Source: Periplaneta americana (taxonomy: Eukaryota; Arthropoda; Insecta; Blattodea; Blattidae). Taken from it: a DNA stretch of 64,000 nucleotides. The first letter of the stretch is position 1. Each line of letters begins with the position of its first letter. Positions 1-7,909 of this stretch are shown piece after piece. The stretch is from assembly GCF_040183065.1 (NCBI RefSeq), contig NW_027185525.1, forward strand, positions 62,001 through 126,000, given 5' to 3'. Made by a program: the position numbers and the translations under genes. The notes under the pieces were generated by a model, which was not told the DNA's origin, made no database searches, and worked only from the letters and a program-made list of their open reading frames with translations.

Positions 1-117
1 CATAATGAGTACGGGAAATGGGGTTGCCACGCACTTGACAAAAATAACATGGAAATTTTAGCGTTTTTTAGAGAATCTTTAGAATATATTGTATTTCCAA
101 TAAAACTAATTTTTTAG
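1..117 (+). CDS. C-terminal end of an unidentified protein (cut by window edge)
   Basis: Reading frame 1 is open from the window edge to a TAG at 115-117 and gives 38 residues with ordinary amino-acid composition. The visible tail has an aromatic, hydrophobic end. No family motif can be recognised from so little. It lies in the same direction as, and 40 bases before, the GtrII-like fragment, so it could be part of the same surface-carbohydrate locus, but that is a guess from position alone. Confidence 0.35.
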   Translation, partial: HNEYGKWGCHALDKNNMEILAFFRESLEYIVFPIKLIF

Positions 118-157
118 TCCAAAGTTGTATACTGTATACTAAACTTATATTTAAAGT

Positions 158-499
158 GTGAGAAAGAAATTGAAACTGACTATCCAAAACAAAAAGTTTT
201 TAACTTATTTGAGTATTCTAGTAAGCTTGTATATTCTCCCTATTATCTTGGCTGATTTTTATTTTTGGGATGATCTAGCCAGGTCTATTTATATGTTCGA
301 TGGTTTTTATGAGAATGGCAGATTTTTGGCTTATTACATATATAATATAATGAGTTTTAGCAGTTCTGTGCTAGATTCATCACCCTTATTCCAGATATTA
401 GGGGGTATTTTTTTAATAATTTCTGGTTTTTTGTTATACAGAAAATTCTTTTTTCGTTTATCTCCCTTAATTGCATCCTTGATTTCTTTTTTATTGTAA
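158..499 (+). pseudogene. Truncated GtrII-like glucosyltransferase, N-terminal fragment
   Basis: The 113-residue product starts at a GTG. It has a hydrophobic segment followed by a D-x-x-x-x-D-D-x-x-R-S-x-Y pattern and an N-G-R-x-L-A-x-Y motif, as at the N-terminus of GtrII-type membrane glucosyltransferases, which modify surface polysaccharide and are usually some 450-500 residues with many membrane spans. Only the first two or three spans remain before the TAA at 497-499. The racemase gene begins to converge 18 bases later. I infer a decayed or recombined remnant rather than a working enzyme. The family call rests on a remembered motif pattern. Confidence 0.5.
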
Positions 500-516
500 C
501 TCAAGAATTTAAACCT

Positions 517-1224
517 TTAGTTTTTTGGAAAAGAGTGTTGATAATACCAATGGATAGCTGCCTTAACAACTTCCTCTGTAGAATCAATATATTTTTCAGG
601 AACTCGTATCTTTTCTTCTTCAAGGATAAGTGGTATTTCTGTACATCCCATAATAAAACAGTCCACTCCTTGATTTTCCAATTCTTTTACCACTGGAGAA
701 AGAAGCCTAAAACTTCCCTTAATATCCCCTGATTTATAGGCCATAATACTTTCCATTACAGCACTTTGTTGAACACTACTAGGAATAATGTAAGGAACAT
801 TTCTTTTTTGCATGGCTTTTTGATATAGTTCGGTACTTATAGTACCTGTTGTTGCTAATATTGCTACTTTTTGGGCTTGTCTATAAACCACACTCTCACA
901 AGTAGCATCAATAATACTGATAAATTCAGCCGAAGTATTTTCTTTCAGTTCTTTATACCAATAGTGTGCAGTATTACAAATCATAATAATGCCATTAGCT
1001 CCAGCATTTTCCAGTAGTTTTAAAGAGCGCAACATCTTAGGAAAAGGAGAAATCTCCCTATCTATTAAATATTTTGTTCTATCAGGAATATCGGGCAAAG
1101 AAGCAACAATAACAGGAATATGTTCTTGATCTTTAGTCGCTGGGGTATTTTGTACTAATTTATCCAAAGCATCCACTGTAGCAGCCGGTCCCATCCCACC
1201 TAAAATACCTATTATTCTTCCCAT
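517..1224 (-). CDS. Aspartate/glutamate racemase family protein
   Basis: The 235-residue protein is the usual length for the cytoplasmic cofactor-independent Asp/Glu racemase family. It opens with I-G-I-L-G-G-M-G-P and carries the two catalytic cysteines in C-N-T-A-H (about residue 83) and G-C-T-E-I-P (about residue 194). Such enzymes interconvert D- and L-aspartate or glutamate and can supply D-amino acids for the cell wall. A GGAGG lies just upstream of the ATG on the minus strand. The closest kind is the YgeA/aspartate racemase branch rather than MurI, judged from the N-terminal G-G-M-G-P; the exact substrate cannot be fixed from sequence. Confidence 0.9.
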   Translation of the reverse strand: MGRIIGILGGMGPAATVDALDKLVQNTPATKDQEHIPVIVASLPDIPDRTKYLIDREISPFPKMLRSLKLLENAGANGIIMICNTAHYWYKELKENTSAEFISIIDATCESVVYRQAQKVAILATTGTISTELYQKAMQKRNVPYIIPSSVQQSAVMESIMAYKSGDIKGSFRLLSPVVKELENQGVDCFIMGCTEIPLILEEEKIRVPEKYIDSTEEVVKAAIHWYYQHSFPKN

Positions 1225-1446
1225 AAAATCCTCCAGTCGTTATATTAGGAAATGTATGCTTTTTCTAATATGAAGTCAAGAAAAATATCAAAAATAGTTC
1301 TTTTTATACTTCTAGTTGACAAACTTCATTTGTTTGGTTATAAGAATTTTAATTATTTTATCAGCACTAGTACATTTTTTGTGAAAATCTTTCCCTTATC
1401 AATTTTGATACATACTATAAGTAAAATATAATTAGCTATTTTCTTC

Positions 1447-1475
1447 TTGACTTGCCCCTCTTTACATATTACATT
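1447..1475 (+). promoter_or_regulatory. Array-type promoter of lipoprotein gene at 1502
   Basis: TTGACT (1447-1452), a 17-base spacer, then TACATT (1470-1475). The same block precedes every lipoprotein gene of the array. The copy here is followed by a GGGAGGGG ribosome site before the GTG start. Confidence 0.75.
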
Positions 1476-1501
1476 TGTAACTGTATTGGGAGGGGAACAC
1501 T

Positions 1502-2959
1502 GTGCTAAAACACTTAGTCATATTTTTTACCACTGTATTGTTATTAACTACTGCTGCTTGCAACAAACAACAAGATACTCCATCTCAACCAGTATTGGGG
1601 AATTTAAGCGATCTACCTAAAGAACACAGAACTATGCTCAAGAAAATCTTTACCAAAGACCTCACAGAACAACTACAACAATATGCACAAAATAACCCCA
1701 AACCACACGTCTTGTGGAATGGAGCTTTTGATTTTTATGATATCTTCTCCAGTATCGACTCCGAACAAATGGGACGACAAGCATCCATCTCTTACGATGT
1801 CCAAAATGTTTGGAAACTCGAGCTATTAGAAAAAAACATCAACACTTACGACAAACTCTTCGGTCTAAATACAACTCAAGTTCAAAACCTCATGACCTTT
1901 TTAGGGGCTACCAATGCTCCTTTTGCTCTCCAATTTATTCAATATATGGAAACTAAAAACCTCATCGATCAAGACTCTCTTATCCATTTTTTTGCCGAAC
2001 CTTTAGCTATTGACGAGCAAACTTTCCAGAATATCAAACAGATTCTTCTTTACAAACGACACTTTAATCTTGATAAAAACGATCTCGTCAGAACTTTTGC
2101 CAATACCAATGACTCCCGATTTGTTGTAGAACTACTCAAAATCTCTCTCAAACAAGGATACCTCAACACCCAAGACCTCATCTCTACCACTTTTAACTCT
2201 GAACCTGCTAGTTTTAGCGATATGATTTATAACAGAAGATGGCATTCCTTCCCTGATGGAGATGCTTTTGAAAACGATGTCTATGGAAATTTCAACTTCC
2301 ATATCCCCACTCAACTCACTCTCAAACATATTTTTGCCGCTATGCCTTTAGTTATTCAATATCTTAATTCTTTCTCTGAAGATATTTTCTATGACGAATA
2401 TGGAAACCCTTATTACTTCTATGCCTTTCTTATGTCTGGAGATCGTTATTCTCAACCTAAGTATGAAAAAGAATACAAAGAATTAGGTTATCATAATCAC
2501 TCTGATGCCTTAATTCCATTTTATAAAAAACAGGTGTTAGACTGGAAATATCTCAACAAAGAACAAGAAAATATCCTCTTGTTCAGTATACGAAACGGAA
2601 ATATTGATAAACCTTCCGCCCAGTTCTTGTTGGACCAAGATGTCCCCATAGAACAAACTAACCAACAAGGGCAAAATATTTTGCAATATTGTATCCTCTA
2701 TAATGGAGCTCAAAATGAGCCAGATAGAGTTAAAGAACATTTTGAATGGACATTGAAATTTTATCAAGAACATAAAGAATATTTTGATGCCCCCCCCAGT
2801 ATTGGAGTTGAAGCCGCTCCAGCGTGTCGGAATATACAGGTATTTAACCTTTTTGCAAAAGAGGATAAAGATTTACTCACCAGTAAAGACAAACAGGGGA
2901 AAGATCTTCAATCTTTGGTTACTCCAGAGTTTTGGCAATATATCCAACAAGAATTTTAA
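1502..2959 (+). CDS. Large lipoprotein with ankyrin-like C-terminal part; putative immunity protein
   Basis: The 485-residue product starts at a GTG preceded by GGGAGGGG. A lipoprotein signal peptide ends T-A-A-C with the lipidated Cys at residue 20. The mature part is not like the other array lipoproteins; around residues 365-420 it shows ankyrin-like helices (a G-N-x-D...LL turn and an N-x-x-G-Q-N-I-L-x-Y pattern). It converges with the orphan CTD at 3012-3338, separated by a bidirectional hairpin, so by position it is the cognate partner of that CTD. Immunity is inferred from position and from the shared promoter-leader; the protein alone would read as an ankyrin lipoprotein of unknown role. 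Confidence 0.7.
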   Translation: MLKHLVIFFTTVLLLTTAACNKQQDTPSQPVLGNLSDLPKEHRTMLKKIFTKDLTEQLQQYAQNNPKPHVLWNGAFDFYDIFSSIDSEQMGRQASISYDVQNVWKLELLEKNINTYDKLFGLNTTQVQNLMTFLGATNAPFALQFIQYMETKNLIDQDSLIHFFAEPLAIDEQTFQNIKQILLYKRHFNLDKNDLVRTFANTNDSRFVVELLKISLKQGYLNTQDLISTTFNSEPASFSDMIYNRRWHSFPDGDAFENDVYGNFNFHIPTQLTLKHIFAAMPLVIQYLNSFSEDIFYDEYGNPYYFYAFLMSGDRYSQPKYEKEYKELGYHNHSDALIPFYKKQVLDWKYLNKEQENILLFSIRNGNIDKPSAQFLLDQDVPIEQTNQQGQNILQYCILYNGAQNEPDRVKEHFEWTLKFYQEHKEYFDAPPSIGVEAAPACRNIQVFNLFAKEDKDLLTSKDKQGKDLQSLVTPEFWQYIQQEF

Positions 2960-2965
2960 TCATTT

Positions 2966-2994
2966 CTCACCCCTCTTTTATTATGAGAGGTGAG
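2966..2994. terminator. Bidirectional hairpin between convergent genes
   Basis: CTCACCCCTC (2966-2975) and GAGAGGTGAG (2985-2994) form a 10-pair stem with one mismatch and a 9-base loop. T-rich tracts flank both sides, so it can end the lipoprotein transcript and the opposing CTD transcript. Confidence 0.7.
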
Positions 2995-3011
2995 AACTTT
3001 GACTCCTTTTT

Positions 3012-3338
3012 TTATATTTTTACTTTACAGTGAATATGACTGTCTTCATAAATTGCCTGTTCTACATTTTGGAATCCTCCACTATGGATTAGGTGTTTGG
3101 CTATCTTCTCTATAGCCGATTTAGGGGTATTCACTCCCTCTTGCTTGTAAGTGTAACTGTAATCCACCAGCTCAAAATCTAAGCCTAAAAACTTACTCTC
3201 TTCCCCCTTGTATATATGATCAAAAGGGACCGTATCCGTCCACTTGGCAAAATTGTAAAATCGACTACTCACTTTTTTCTTCACCTCCGATCTCTTCAGA
3301 AATTCTAGTCCCTCTATATATTCTTTACTTAAACTCAC
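3012..3338 (-). CDS. Orphan C-terminal LAS-type peptidase domain (D-type), no N-terminal domain
   Basis: The 108 residues match the last part of the effector at 21478-23178: the F-D-H-I-Y...F-L-G-L-D-F block holding a predicted metal-binding His and Asp, and a final H-I-H-C (H-x-H). The open frame continues upstream to about 3390 as the K-F-F-T-D-L-A-D segment, then meets the promoter of the next lipoprotein gene. It has no convincing start or ribosome site, so it is probably a silent cassette. The last 30 residues differ from the other D-type copies, matching a different partner lipoprotein (1502-2959). It lacks the S-x-x-F-R...Q part of the catalytic domain, so it is likely inactive alone. 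Confidence 0.65.
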   Translation of the reverse strand: MSLSKEYIEGLEFLKRSEVKKKVSSRFYNFAKWTDTVPFDHIYKGEESKFLGLDFELVDYSYTYKQEGVNTPKSAIEKIAKHLIHSGGFQNVEQAIYEDSHIHCKVKI

Positions 3339-3387
3339 TCCATCTAAAATATTATCCGCTAAATCCGTGAAAAACTTTTCATCATAC

Positions 3388-3416
3388 TTGACTTGCCCCC
3401 CTTTACATATTACATT
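3388..3416 (+). promoter_or_regulatory. Array-type promoter of lipoprotein gene at 3443
   Basis: TTGACT (3388-3393), 17-base spacer, TACATT (3411-3416). A GAGAGGGAC ribosome site follows before the ATG at 3443. Confidence 0.75.
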
Positions 3417-3442
3417 TGTATCAATATTAAGAGAGGGACTTT

Positions 3443-4324
3443 ATGACTAAACACTTCACCTTATTTTTTACCACTGTATTATTATTCAGTACTGTTGCTT
3501 GCAACAAACAACAAGATACTCAAACTCAACCTACTAAAACACAAATACCAGACTTTAAAGTTACTGTGGAAGAATTTATGCCTCCTAGTATCCCTAATAA
3601 AAGGATTGATTGCCCCCATAATATTAACACACAAACAGACTACTGTATACTAACAGAACAAGAAAGATCTCATATGAACGAAGAGTATAATGCTGCTTAC
3701 GACTTCCGCGCATATATGGAAATGAGCAATACTCCTAATGGTAAACTAAAAGCACTAGAATATTTACAAAACAATACCTTTGCGCAAACACTCAAACGCT
3801 CTTACCAAATAGCTAATAATGAAGAACAGTTTTTCCATACTTACCAAGCCTTAATTGATATTTTTAAAAATAAAGGTATAGACTGGTTATTAAAAGTCGG
3901 AAAATTACTAGAACAACCTTTTGACCCTCATACCCAAAACCTTGTAGTAGGAAGTGTAGAAGACCCCTTTTTTTTTAAACCAGAAACTCTCCCTCAGACT
4001 GTAGAAATGTGCCCCAATATTAAAGAAGATTTTTCTAATATAAAATCTTCTCAAGTCCTCTTTTTAACCCAGAGTAACTTTTACTTTTTTAGTTATCCTG
4101 AGGAAGGTGAGGGAGATATTCTTATTAAATCAGAAGGGACAAACGGCTTTTTACCAAACTTTAGGGCTAGTATATTTATCAATGGAGATTCAGATTCTAT
4201 CTGGATTAATTTTTATTACACCGCTATAAATAGACCTAATCAGAAAAATCCAATCCCCTCTGTAAAGGATATTGACGGCGACACTTGTCGCCATCTCAAT
4301 ATCCTTAATCAAATTACTGTTTAG
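3443..4324 (+). CDS. Putative immunity lipoprotein, M15-cognate family
   Basis: 293 residues. Signal peptide with a basic start, hydrophobic core and S-T-V-A-C lipobox (Cys 20) directs it to the periplasmic side as a lipoprotein. The mature chain has further cysteines at D-C-P-H, D-Y-C-I-L, E-M-C-P and D-T-C-R, probably disulfide-bonded. Its last 11 bases overlap the end of the convergent M15-type effector at 4314-5930. Near-identical genes at 12297 and 15085 also converge on M15-type CTDs, which is the reason to call it their inhibitor. It differs from those copies only in short patches (residues about 43-55 and 154-211) that track differences in the partner CTD. No database family is recognised. 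Confidence 0.75.
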   Translation: MTKHFTLFFTTVLLFSTVACNKQQDTQTQPTKTQIPDFKVTVEEFMPPSIPNKRIDCPHNINTQTDYCILTEQERSHMNEEYNAAYDFRAYMEMSNTPNGKLKALEYLQNNTFAQTLKRSYQIANNEEQFFHTYQALIDIFKNKGIDWLLKVGKLLEQPFDPHTQNLVVGSVEDPFFFKPETLPQTVEMCPNIKEDFSNIKSSQVLFLTQSNFYFFSYPEEGEGDILIKSEGTNGFLPNFRASIFINGDSDSIWINFYYTAINRPNQKNPIPSVKDIDGDTCRHLNILNQITV

Positions 4325-5930
4325 TACTTCTTTGTTTGTCTAATAGCTCCAGTAACTTAGGTTGATATTTTTTCAGCAATGCCGCTAGTTCCTTTTGTTT
4401 CTCTCGGGTTAAATTTCGCTCATTCTCAGGTTTAGCATGATCTGCTGCTCCATACACAATCCATACTTGTGAACCTCTAACAGGTATAATAAGACGTCTT
4501 TCATTCTGAATATCCTTGAGCAGAGCTGTAATCTCTGAATTATATTGTTTTTCTACTCGAGTTCCATTAGGATAAAATTCAATGTGCATGGGATCTCCAT
4601 CTAACCTGTCTAGGATCTGATCCTTTCCTTTTACAAACTCCTTCATTTTAGCGCGCACTTTATCCGCATAATCTATATCTGAACCTTTATCTTTTCTTAA
4701 AGGAACAATATCTATGGCATTACCCACCAAATGATTTCCTGTTTCTAAGGCATTACTTGACATAAAAATTGCTTCCACATTATCCTTATCTAGGGTATAG
4801 TCTGGACCTGTTAAATACAAAGCTAACTGGCTAATTGTGTGTTCTTTGTCCGCCAAATATCTCAACCCTCCAGTATTAGGCACTATACTAAAAGGATAAT
4901 CGTTCTTCAAAGCTTCTCGGGTTTTTCTTACCAATTCTCTAAACTCCGGTGATAACTGGCTTATCATTGCCTCATCTGTTTTGTATGCTGGTATCACTTT
5001 TGGATTACTACTCTCTTGGACTTTTGTCTGTTCCTGAACCTTCTTATGCTCTTCCTTGGCTCGAGGGGCAAAATAACTCCCCAATACATTCGGAATCACC
5101 TCCTTATGTACCTGCACATGCGTCTTCACTTCCTCATGACCTATATGACGCAGCCGATCCATGATCAACTTCACTCCGCCTTCCGTTAAACTTGAAAATA
5201 TCTCCCAATAACTCTTGTGTTCCACCTTCTTCTCTCGGTACCATTCCTTCAAGACCTCCAAAAGCGTCTTCTCCTTCATATTATTACAAGATTTGCTCTG
5301 GTATCTCTCCCAACCATCCCTCTGGAGCTCTGACAAACATACCCGTGCAGATTCCTCAAACTCCTTCTTACTACTCTCCTTTCTCCCTCTCAAGTAACTC
5401 TCTATTCTACCAGGATCTAACTGTAGATACTCCAATGTCTCATGGTAACTCTTGTGGTCCCAGTACACCTCCTTGACCACTCCAGCTTTCTTGAGTTCTT
5501 CCACACTTCTTTTCAAGCTAGATAAATCCTTACAACTCCTCTCGCTGATTTCCAGTAGGTACAATGAACTGGACCCCACCTTCGGGAAACATGACTTGTA
5601 GTCCTTCATAATCCTCACCACTTGCGTCACCCATTCCTGCGACAGACGACTTCCACTCTCTAGGGGCTTACCTCCGTTCTTCTCTTCCCTCTCTCTCAGT
5701 TCCTTCCAGACCTTCTCCATTCCTGTTGTCATCCGGTACGTCTCTTTGAGCTTTTGTGCGCTCTTGTACACATTCAGCATATCCTTGGCTTGTTTCTCCG
5801 CTTCCAATACTCGCGTGTACTTCAACTCCAAGTCGCTTTTACTTTCCTGGCACAGTTGTTCCACCAATGTCTGCACTTCGCGGCTCAGGTCTAAGCTGCC
5901 GCTTCTTTTTACTATTCGGTATTCACTCAT
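4314..5930 (-). CDS. Polymorphic effector A: shared N-terminal domain plus M15 (D,D-peptidase-like) C-terminal domain
   Basis: 538 residues, starting at an ATG seven bases after AAAGGAGGT. Residues 1-300 are a charged, helical domain shared with the effectors ending at 9325, 15956 and 21478; it has no signal peptide or membrane span. After a short linker, residues 340-455 look like peptidase family M15: an N-T-G-G-L-R turn, H400-L-V-G-N-A-I-D407, and M-H449-I-E. In that family His/Asp/His bind zinc and the Glu is catalytic, cleaving D-Ala-containing peptidoglycan peptides. The gene converges with its lipoprotein partner with an 11-base overlap. Predicted wall-degrading effector; activity, target and export route are inferred. 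The NTD is visibly GC-richer than the lipoprotein genes. Confidence 0.75.
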   Translation of the reverse strand: MSEYRIVKRSGSLDLSREVQTLVEQLCQESKSDLELKYTRVLEAEKQAKDMLNVYKSAQKLKETYRMTTGMEKVWKELREREEKNGGKPLESGSRLSQEWVTQVVRIMKDYKSCFPKVGSSSLYLLEISERSCKDLSSLKRSVEELKKAGVVKEVYWDHKSYHETLEYLQLDPGRIESYLRGRKESSKKEFEESARVCLSELQRDGWERYQSKSCNNMKEKTLLEVLKEWYREKKVEHKSYWEIFSSLTEGGVKLIMDRLRHIGHEEVKTHVQVHKEVIPNVLGSYFAPRAKEEHKKVQEQTKVQESSNPKVIPAYKTDEAMISQLSPEFRELVRKTREALKNDYPFSIVPNTGGLRYLADKEHTISQLALYLTGPDYTLDKDNVEAIFMSSNALETGNHLVGNAIDIVPLRKDKGSDIDYADKVRAKMKEFVKGKDQILDRLDGDPMHIEFYPNGTRVEKQYNSEITALLKDIQNERRLIIPVRGSQVWIVYGAADHAKPENERNLTREKQKELAALLKKYQPKLLELLDKQRSTKQ

Positions 5931-6200
5931 CGCAATACCTCCTTTCTTTTTTTATCCATTGCAGTTCCAACCACAACTAGATCTCTTTAACTATACTTCT
6001 TCTATTATTTTTTTACATTTCAAGCACTCTTTTCTATTTCTCTTAGCCTGTCTATCATTAACAAACCTCAAAAACATCTACTCTTTATGTACCATATCTC
6101 TTTTTTGTGGACTGATACCACTTACACACATATTCTTTTTGACCCTATTCAGTGTAAAATTTTTTCTCTTTGAGTATTTTGTCCAACTCTTCTATTTCTC
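5931..6200. promoter_or_regulatory. Upstream region of effector A, conserved among effector loci
   Basis: This non-coding stretch recurs upstream of the effectors at 17572 and 23178 (there almost identical to each other; here with substitutions). Reading on the minus strand it holds a TATAGT about 60 bases before the start codon, which could be a -10 box, and a further conserved tract about 200 bases out. The conservation beyond what a promoter needs suggests regulatory sites or simply recent duplication. Confidence 0.45.
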
Positions 6201-6229
6201 TTGACTTACCCCTCTTAACATATTACATT
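6201..6229 (+). promoter_or_regulatory. Array-type promoter of lipoprotein gene at 6256
   Basis: TTGACT (6201-6206), 17-base spacer, TACATT (6224-6229), then GAGAGGGAC before the start codon. Confidence 0.75.
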
Positions 6230-6255
6230 TGTATTAATATTAAGAGAGGGACTTT

Positions 6256-6792
6256 ATGACTAAACACTTCACCTTATTTTTTACTGCTGTATTACTACTG
6301 GCTTTTGCTAGTTGTGCTAAACCCAAAGAATATATTTGTAAAGTAAGTAATGATGCTGGTTCTCTTGAGGGATGTGATGAAAATATACCTATCAATGGCT
6401 ATGACTTTTTTCTTGTCTATTCTCTCCAACTTTTAGATCGTAGTTATTCTCTAATACAAGATAAACTAGATACCAAAAATATTAGACTTACTCCCCAAAT
6501 ACCAGGTTCTACCTGTACTCTCAAAGAAGTTCATAATACTTTTCTCTTAGAAGATCCTGCTTTCCCTAAAACGTACATTTATTATTTCTGTGCAGAGGAT
6601 TTTCAAACTCTTTCAAAATACGCTTTTACCAATAAAAATAGTATCTTTGGTGAAAATAATATTCGAACTACTATTGTGGACTTCCCTAAAAAATTAAATA
6701 AGGGGTTTTCTCAAATAATAAATGAGAAAACCCCTAAAAAATACCTAATTCTTGATAATATTGTTCGGATTTCTTTTGATAAAAAAGAATAA
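6256..6792 (+). CDS. Putative immunity lipoprotein, LAS-I-cognate family
   Basis: 178 residues with a lipoprotein signal ending F-A-S-C. The mature part carries the array's four-cysteine pattern: Y-I-C-K, E-G-C-D, S-T-C-T-L and Y-Y-F-C-A-E-D-F. It ends 10 bases before the stop of the convergent orphan CTD 6803-7192. Three other copies (8778, 17906, 19881) all face the same CTD type, so I infer a specific periplasmic inhibitor of that peptidase domain. The coding sequence contains a perfect 13-bp inverted repeat (6701-6735) that looks like the terminator of the opposing gene. No named family recognised. Confidence 0.75.
   Translation: MTKHFTLFFTAVLLLAFASCAKPKEYICKVSNDAGSLEGCDENIPINGYDFFLVYSLQLLDRSYSLIQDKLDTKNIRLTPQIPGSTCTLKEVHNTFLLEDPAFPKTYIYYFCAEDFQTLSKYAFTNKNSIFGENNIRTTIVDFPKKLNKGFSQIINEKTPKKYLILDNIVRISFDKKE
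6701..6735 (-). terminator. Hairpin inside the lipoprotein gene, probable terminator of the opposing CTD gene
   Basis: AGGGGTTTTCTCA and its exact complement are separated by 9 bases. Read on the minus strand the stem is followed by a T-rich tract (TATTTAATTTTTT), the classic intrinsic terminator layout. It lies inside the coding sequence of the convergent partner. Confidence 0.65.
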
Positions 6793-6802
6793 ATTACTTT
6801 TT

Positions 6803-7192
6803 TTATTCTTTAGTGTACATATGTAGATGGTAGTTATCTTCTACTCCATGTGGGTTAATATGCAACTGAAATTGACATGCTGCTGCTATCATTTTTGCCT
6901 TCAAATCATCAAACTTCCCAGCTTTACCTATAGCCTTTAATTGTTCTTTTAGATCATCTATACTCACATCGAGTGCTTTGCCATATACATGTTTAAATGC
7001 TCGTTGTATAACTAAGTCATCTGGACTATAAATACCATCTATTTCTTCTTTCATCTTTTGGGCTAAAATGCTAATACTCCCTTTCGGGTCTCTGGCTATC
7101 TCTTTTTCATACTTATACATCACATTTGCTAATTTCTCATACCCATAAAGGTAGATCAATGACTCTCTAAACAATTTCTTCTCCGCTCTCAT
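6803..7192 (-). CDS. Orphan LAS-I peptidase C-terminal fragment
   Basis: 129 residues from an internal Met are almost identical to the C-terminus of the effector at 9325-10872. They contain H-V-Y-G-K-A-L-D (H-x-x-G-x-A-x-D) and the final H-L-H. Upstream the frame runs only through G-I-E-E and a scrap of the NTD end (F-A-P-R-A-K-E), then hits a stop. The S-x-x-R...Q element of the catalytic domain is missing, as is any good ribosome site. It therefore looks like a silent donor cassette kept with its immunity gene. A Cys replaces the usual Gly in the A-A-A-x-Q-F stretch near the end. Confidence 0.65.
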   Translation of the reverse strand: MRAEKKLFRESLIYLYGYEKLANVMYKYEKEIARDPKGSISILAQKMKEEIDGIYSPDDLVIQRAFKHVYGKALDVSIDDLKEQLKAIGKAGKFDDLKAKMIAAACQFQLHINPHGVEDNYHLHMYTKE

Positions 7193-7251
7193 CTCTTCTA
7201 TACCTTCCTTGGCTCGAGGGGCAAAATATTATAAAAAACTTTACATAATAT

Positions 7252-7280
7252 TTGACTTACCCACCTTAACATATTACATT
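7252..7280 (+). promoter_or_regulatory. Array-type promoter of lipoprotein gene at 7307
   Basis: TTGACT (7252-7257), 17-base spacer, TACATT (7275-7280), then GAGAGGGGAAC before the ATG. Confidence 0.75.
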
Positions 7281-7306
7281 TGTAATTGTATTGAGAGGGG
7301 AACACT

Positions 7307-7876
7307 ATGTTAAAGCACTTAACCATGTTTTTTACTGCTGTATTGTTATTAAGTACTATTGCTTGCAACACCAGTAAAACAAAAGACTACCCACTCGGAT
7401 TTGCTCCCTGTAAATGGGAGGAAGCTAAATTTGGGGCTCACTTAGTTTGCCCTGAAAGCATGAAACCTTCGGTAGAAAAATCTCATGAGCACGATAGCTA
7501 TTTTATCTATTTATTAACAAACGATAATATCGAATTTTGGTCTATGCCTAGTGTAAAACAAAGACAATGTACTCTTCATCGTGTAGAAAATAGTATCCCT
7601 ATTATTGATGCTTATCCTGATATTAGAGATTATGCATGGCAGGAAAGTCATAATTATTATTTTTGTACAGAAGATTTAGATACCATCTTACCCATAGTTT
7701 TAAAAACAAAACCAGAAAATAAACAAAATGCTTTCTTTGCATTCTCTGCTCTCCAATTCCCAAAAAAAATTACACAATCTTTTTCACAAACCATCTCTAA
7801 AGACGATTCTTCCTATTATGTCGAAATTCCTGATAATCTCGGATTTATGACCATTCATTTTTCTGATAAAAAATAA
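7307..7876 (+). CDS. Putative immunity lipoprotein, LAS-II-cognate
   Basis: 189 residues with a lipoprotein signal ending S-T-I-A-C. The mature chain keeps the four-cysteine scaffold of the small array lipoproteins (A-P-C-K, L-V-C-P, R-Q-C-T-L-H, Y-Y-F-C-T-E-D) and the C-terminal S-F-S-Q-x-I-S element, but otherwise differs from them. It converges on the only LAS-II CTD in the window (7910-8629), 33 bases away across a hairpin. Being the sole member of its kind next to the sole member of that CTD kind supports the cognate-pair reading. Confidence 0.72.
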   Translation: MLKHLTMFFTAVLLLSTIACNTSKTKDYPLGFAPCKWEEAKFGAHLVCPESMKPSVEKSHEHDSYFIYLLTNDNIEFWSMPSVKQRQCTLHRVENSIPIIDAYPDIRDYAWQESHNYYFCTEDLDTILPIVLKTKPENKQNAFFAFSALQFPKKITQSFSQTISKDDSSYYVEIPDNLGFMTIHFSDKK

Positions 7877-7907
7877 TTCTCAGAGCATAATGCCCTGAGA
7901 AACTTTT
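7877..7907. terminator. Hairpin between convergent genes
   Basis: TTCTCAG (7877-7883) pairs exactly with CTGAGAA (7895-7901), followed by ACTTTTAATT. It lies between the two stop codons and can serve both directions. Confidence 0.6.
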
Positions 7908-7909
7908 AA

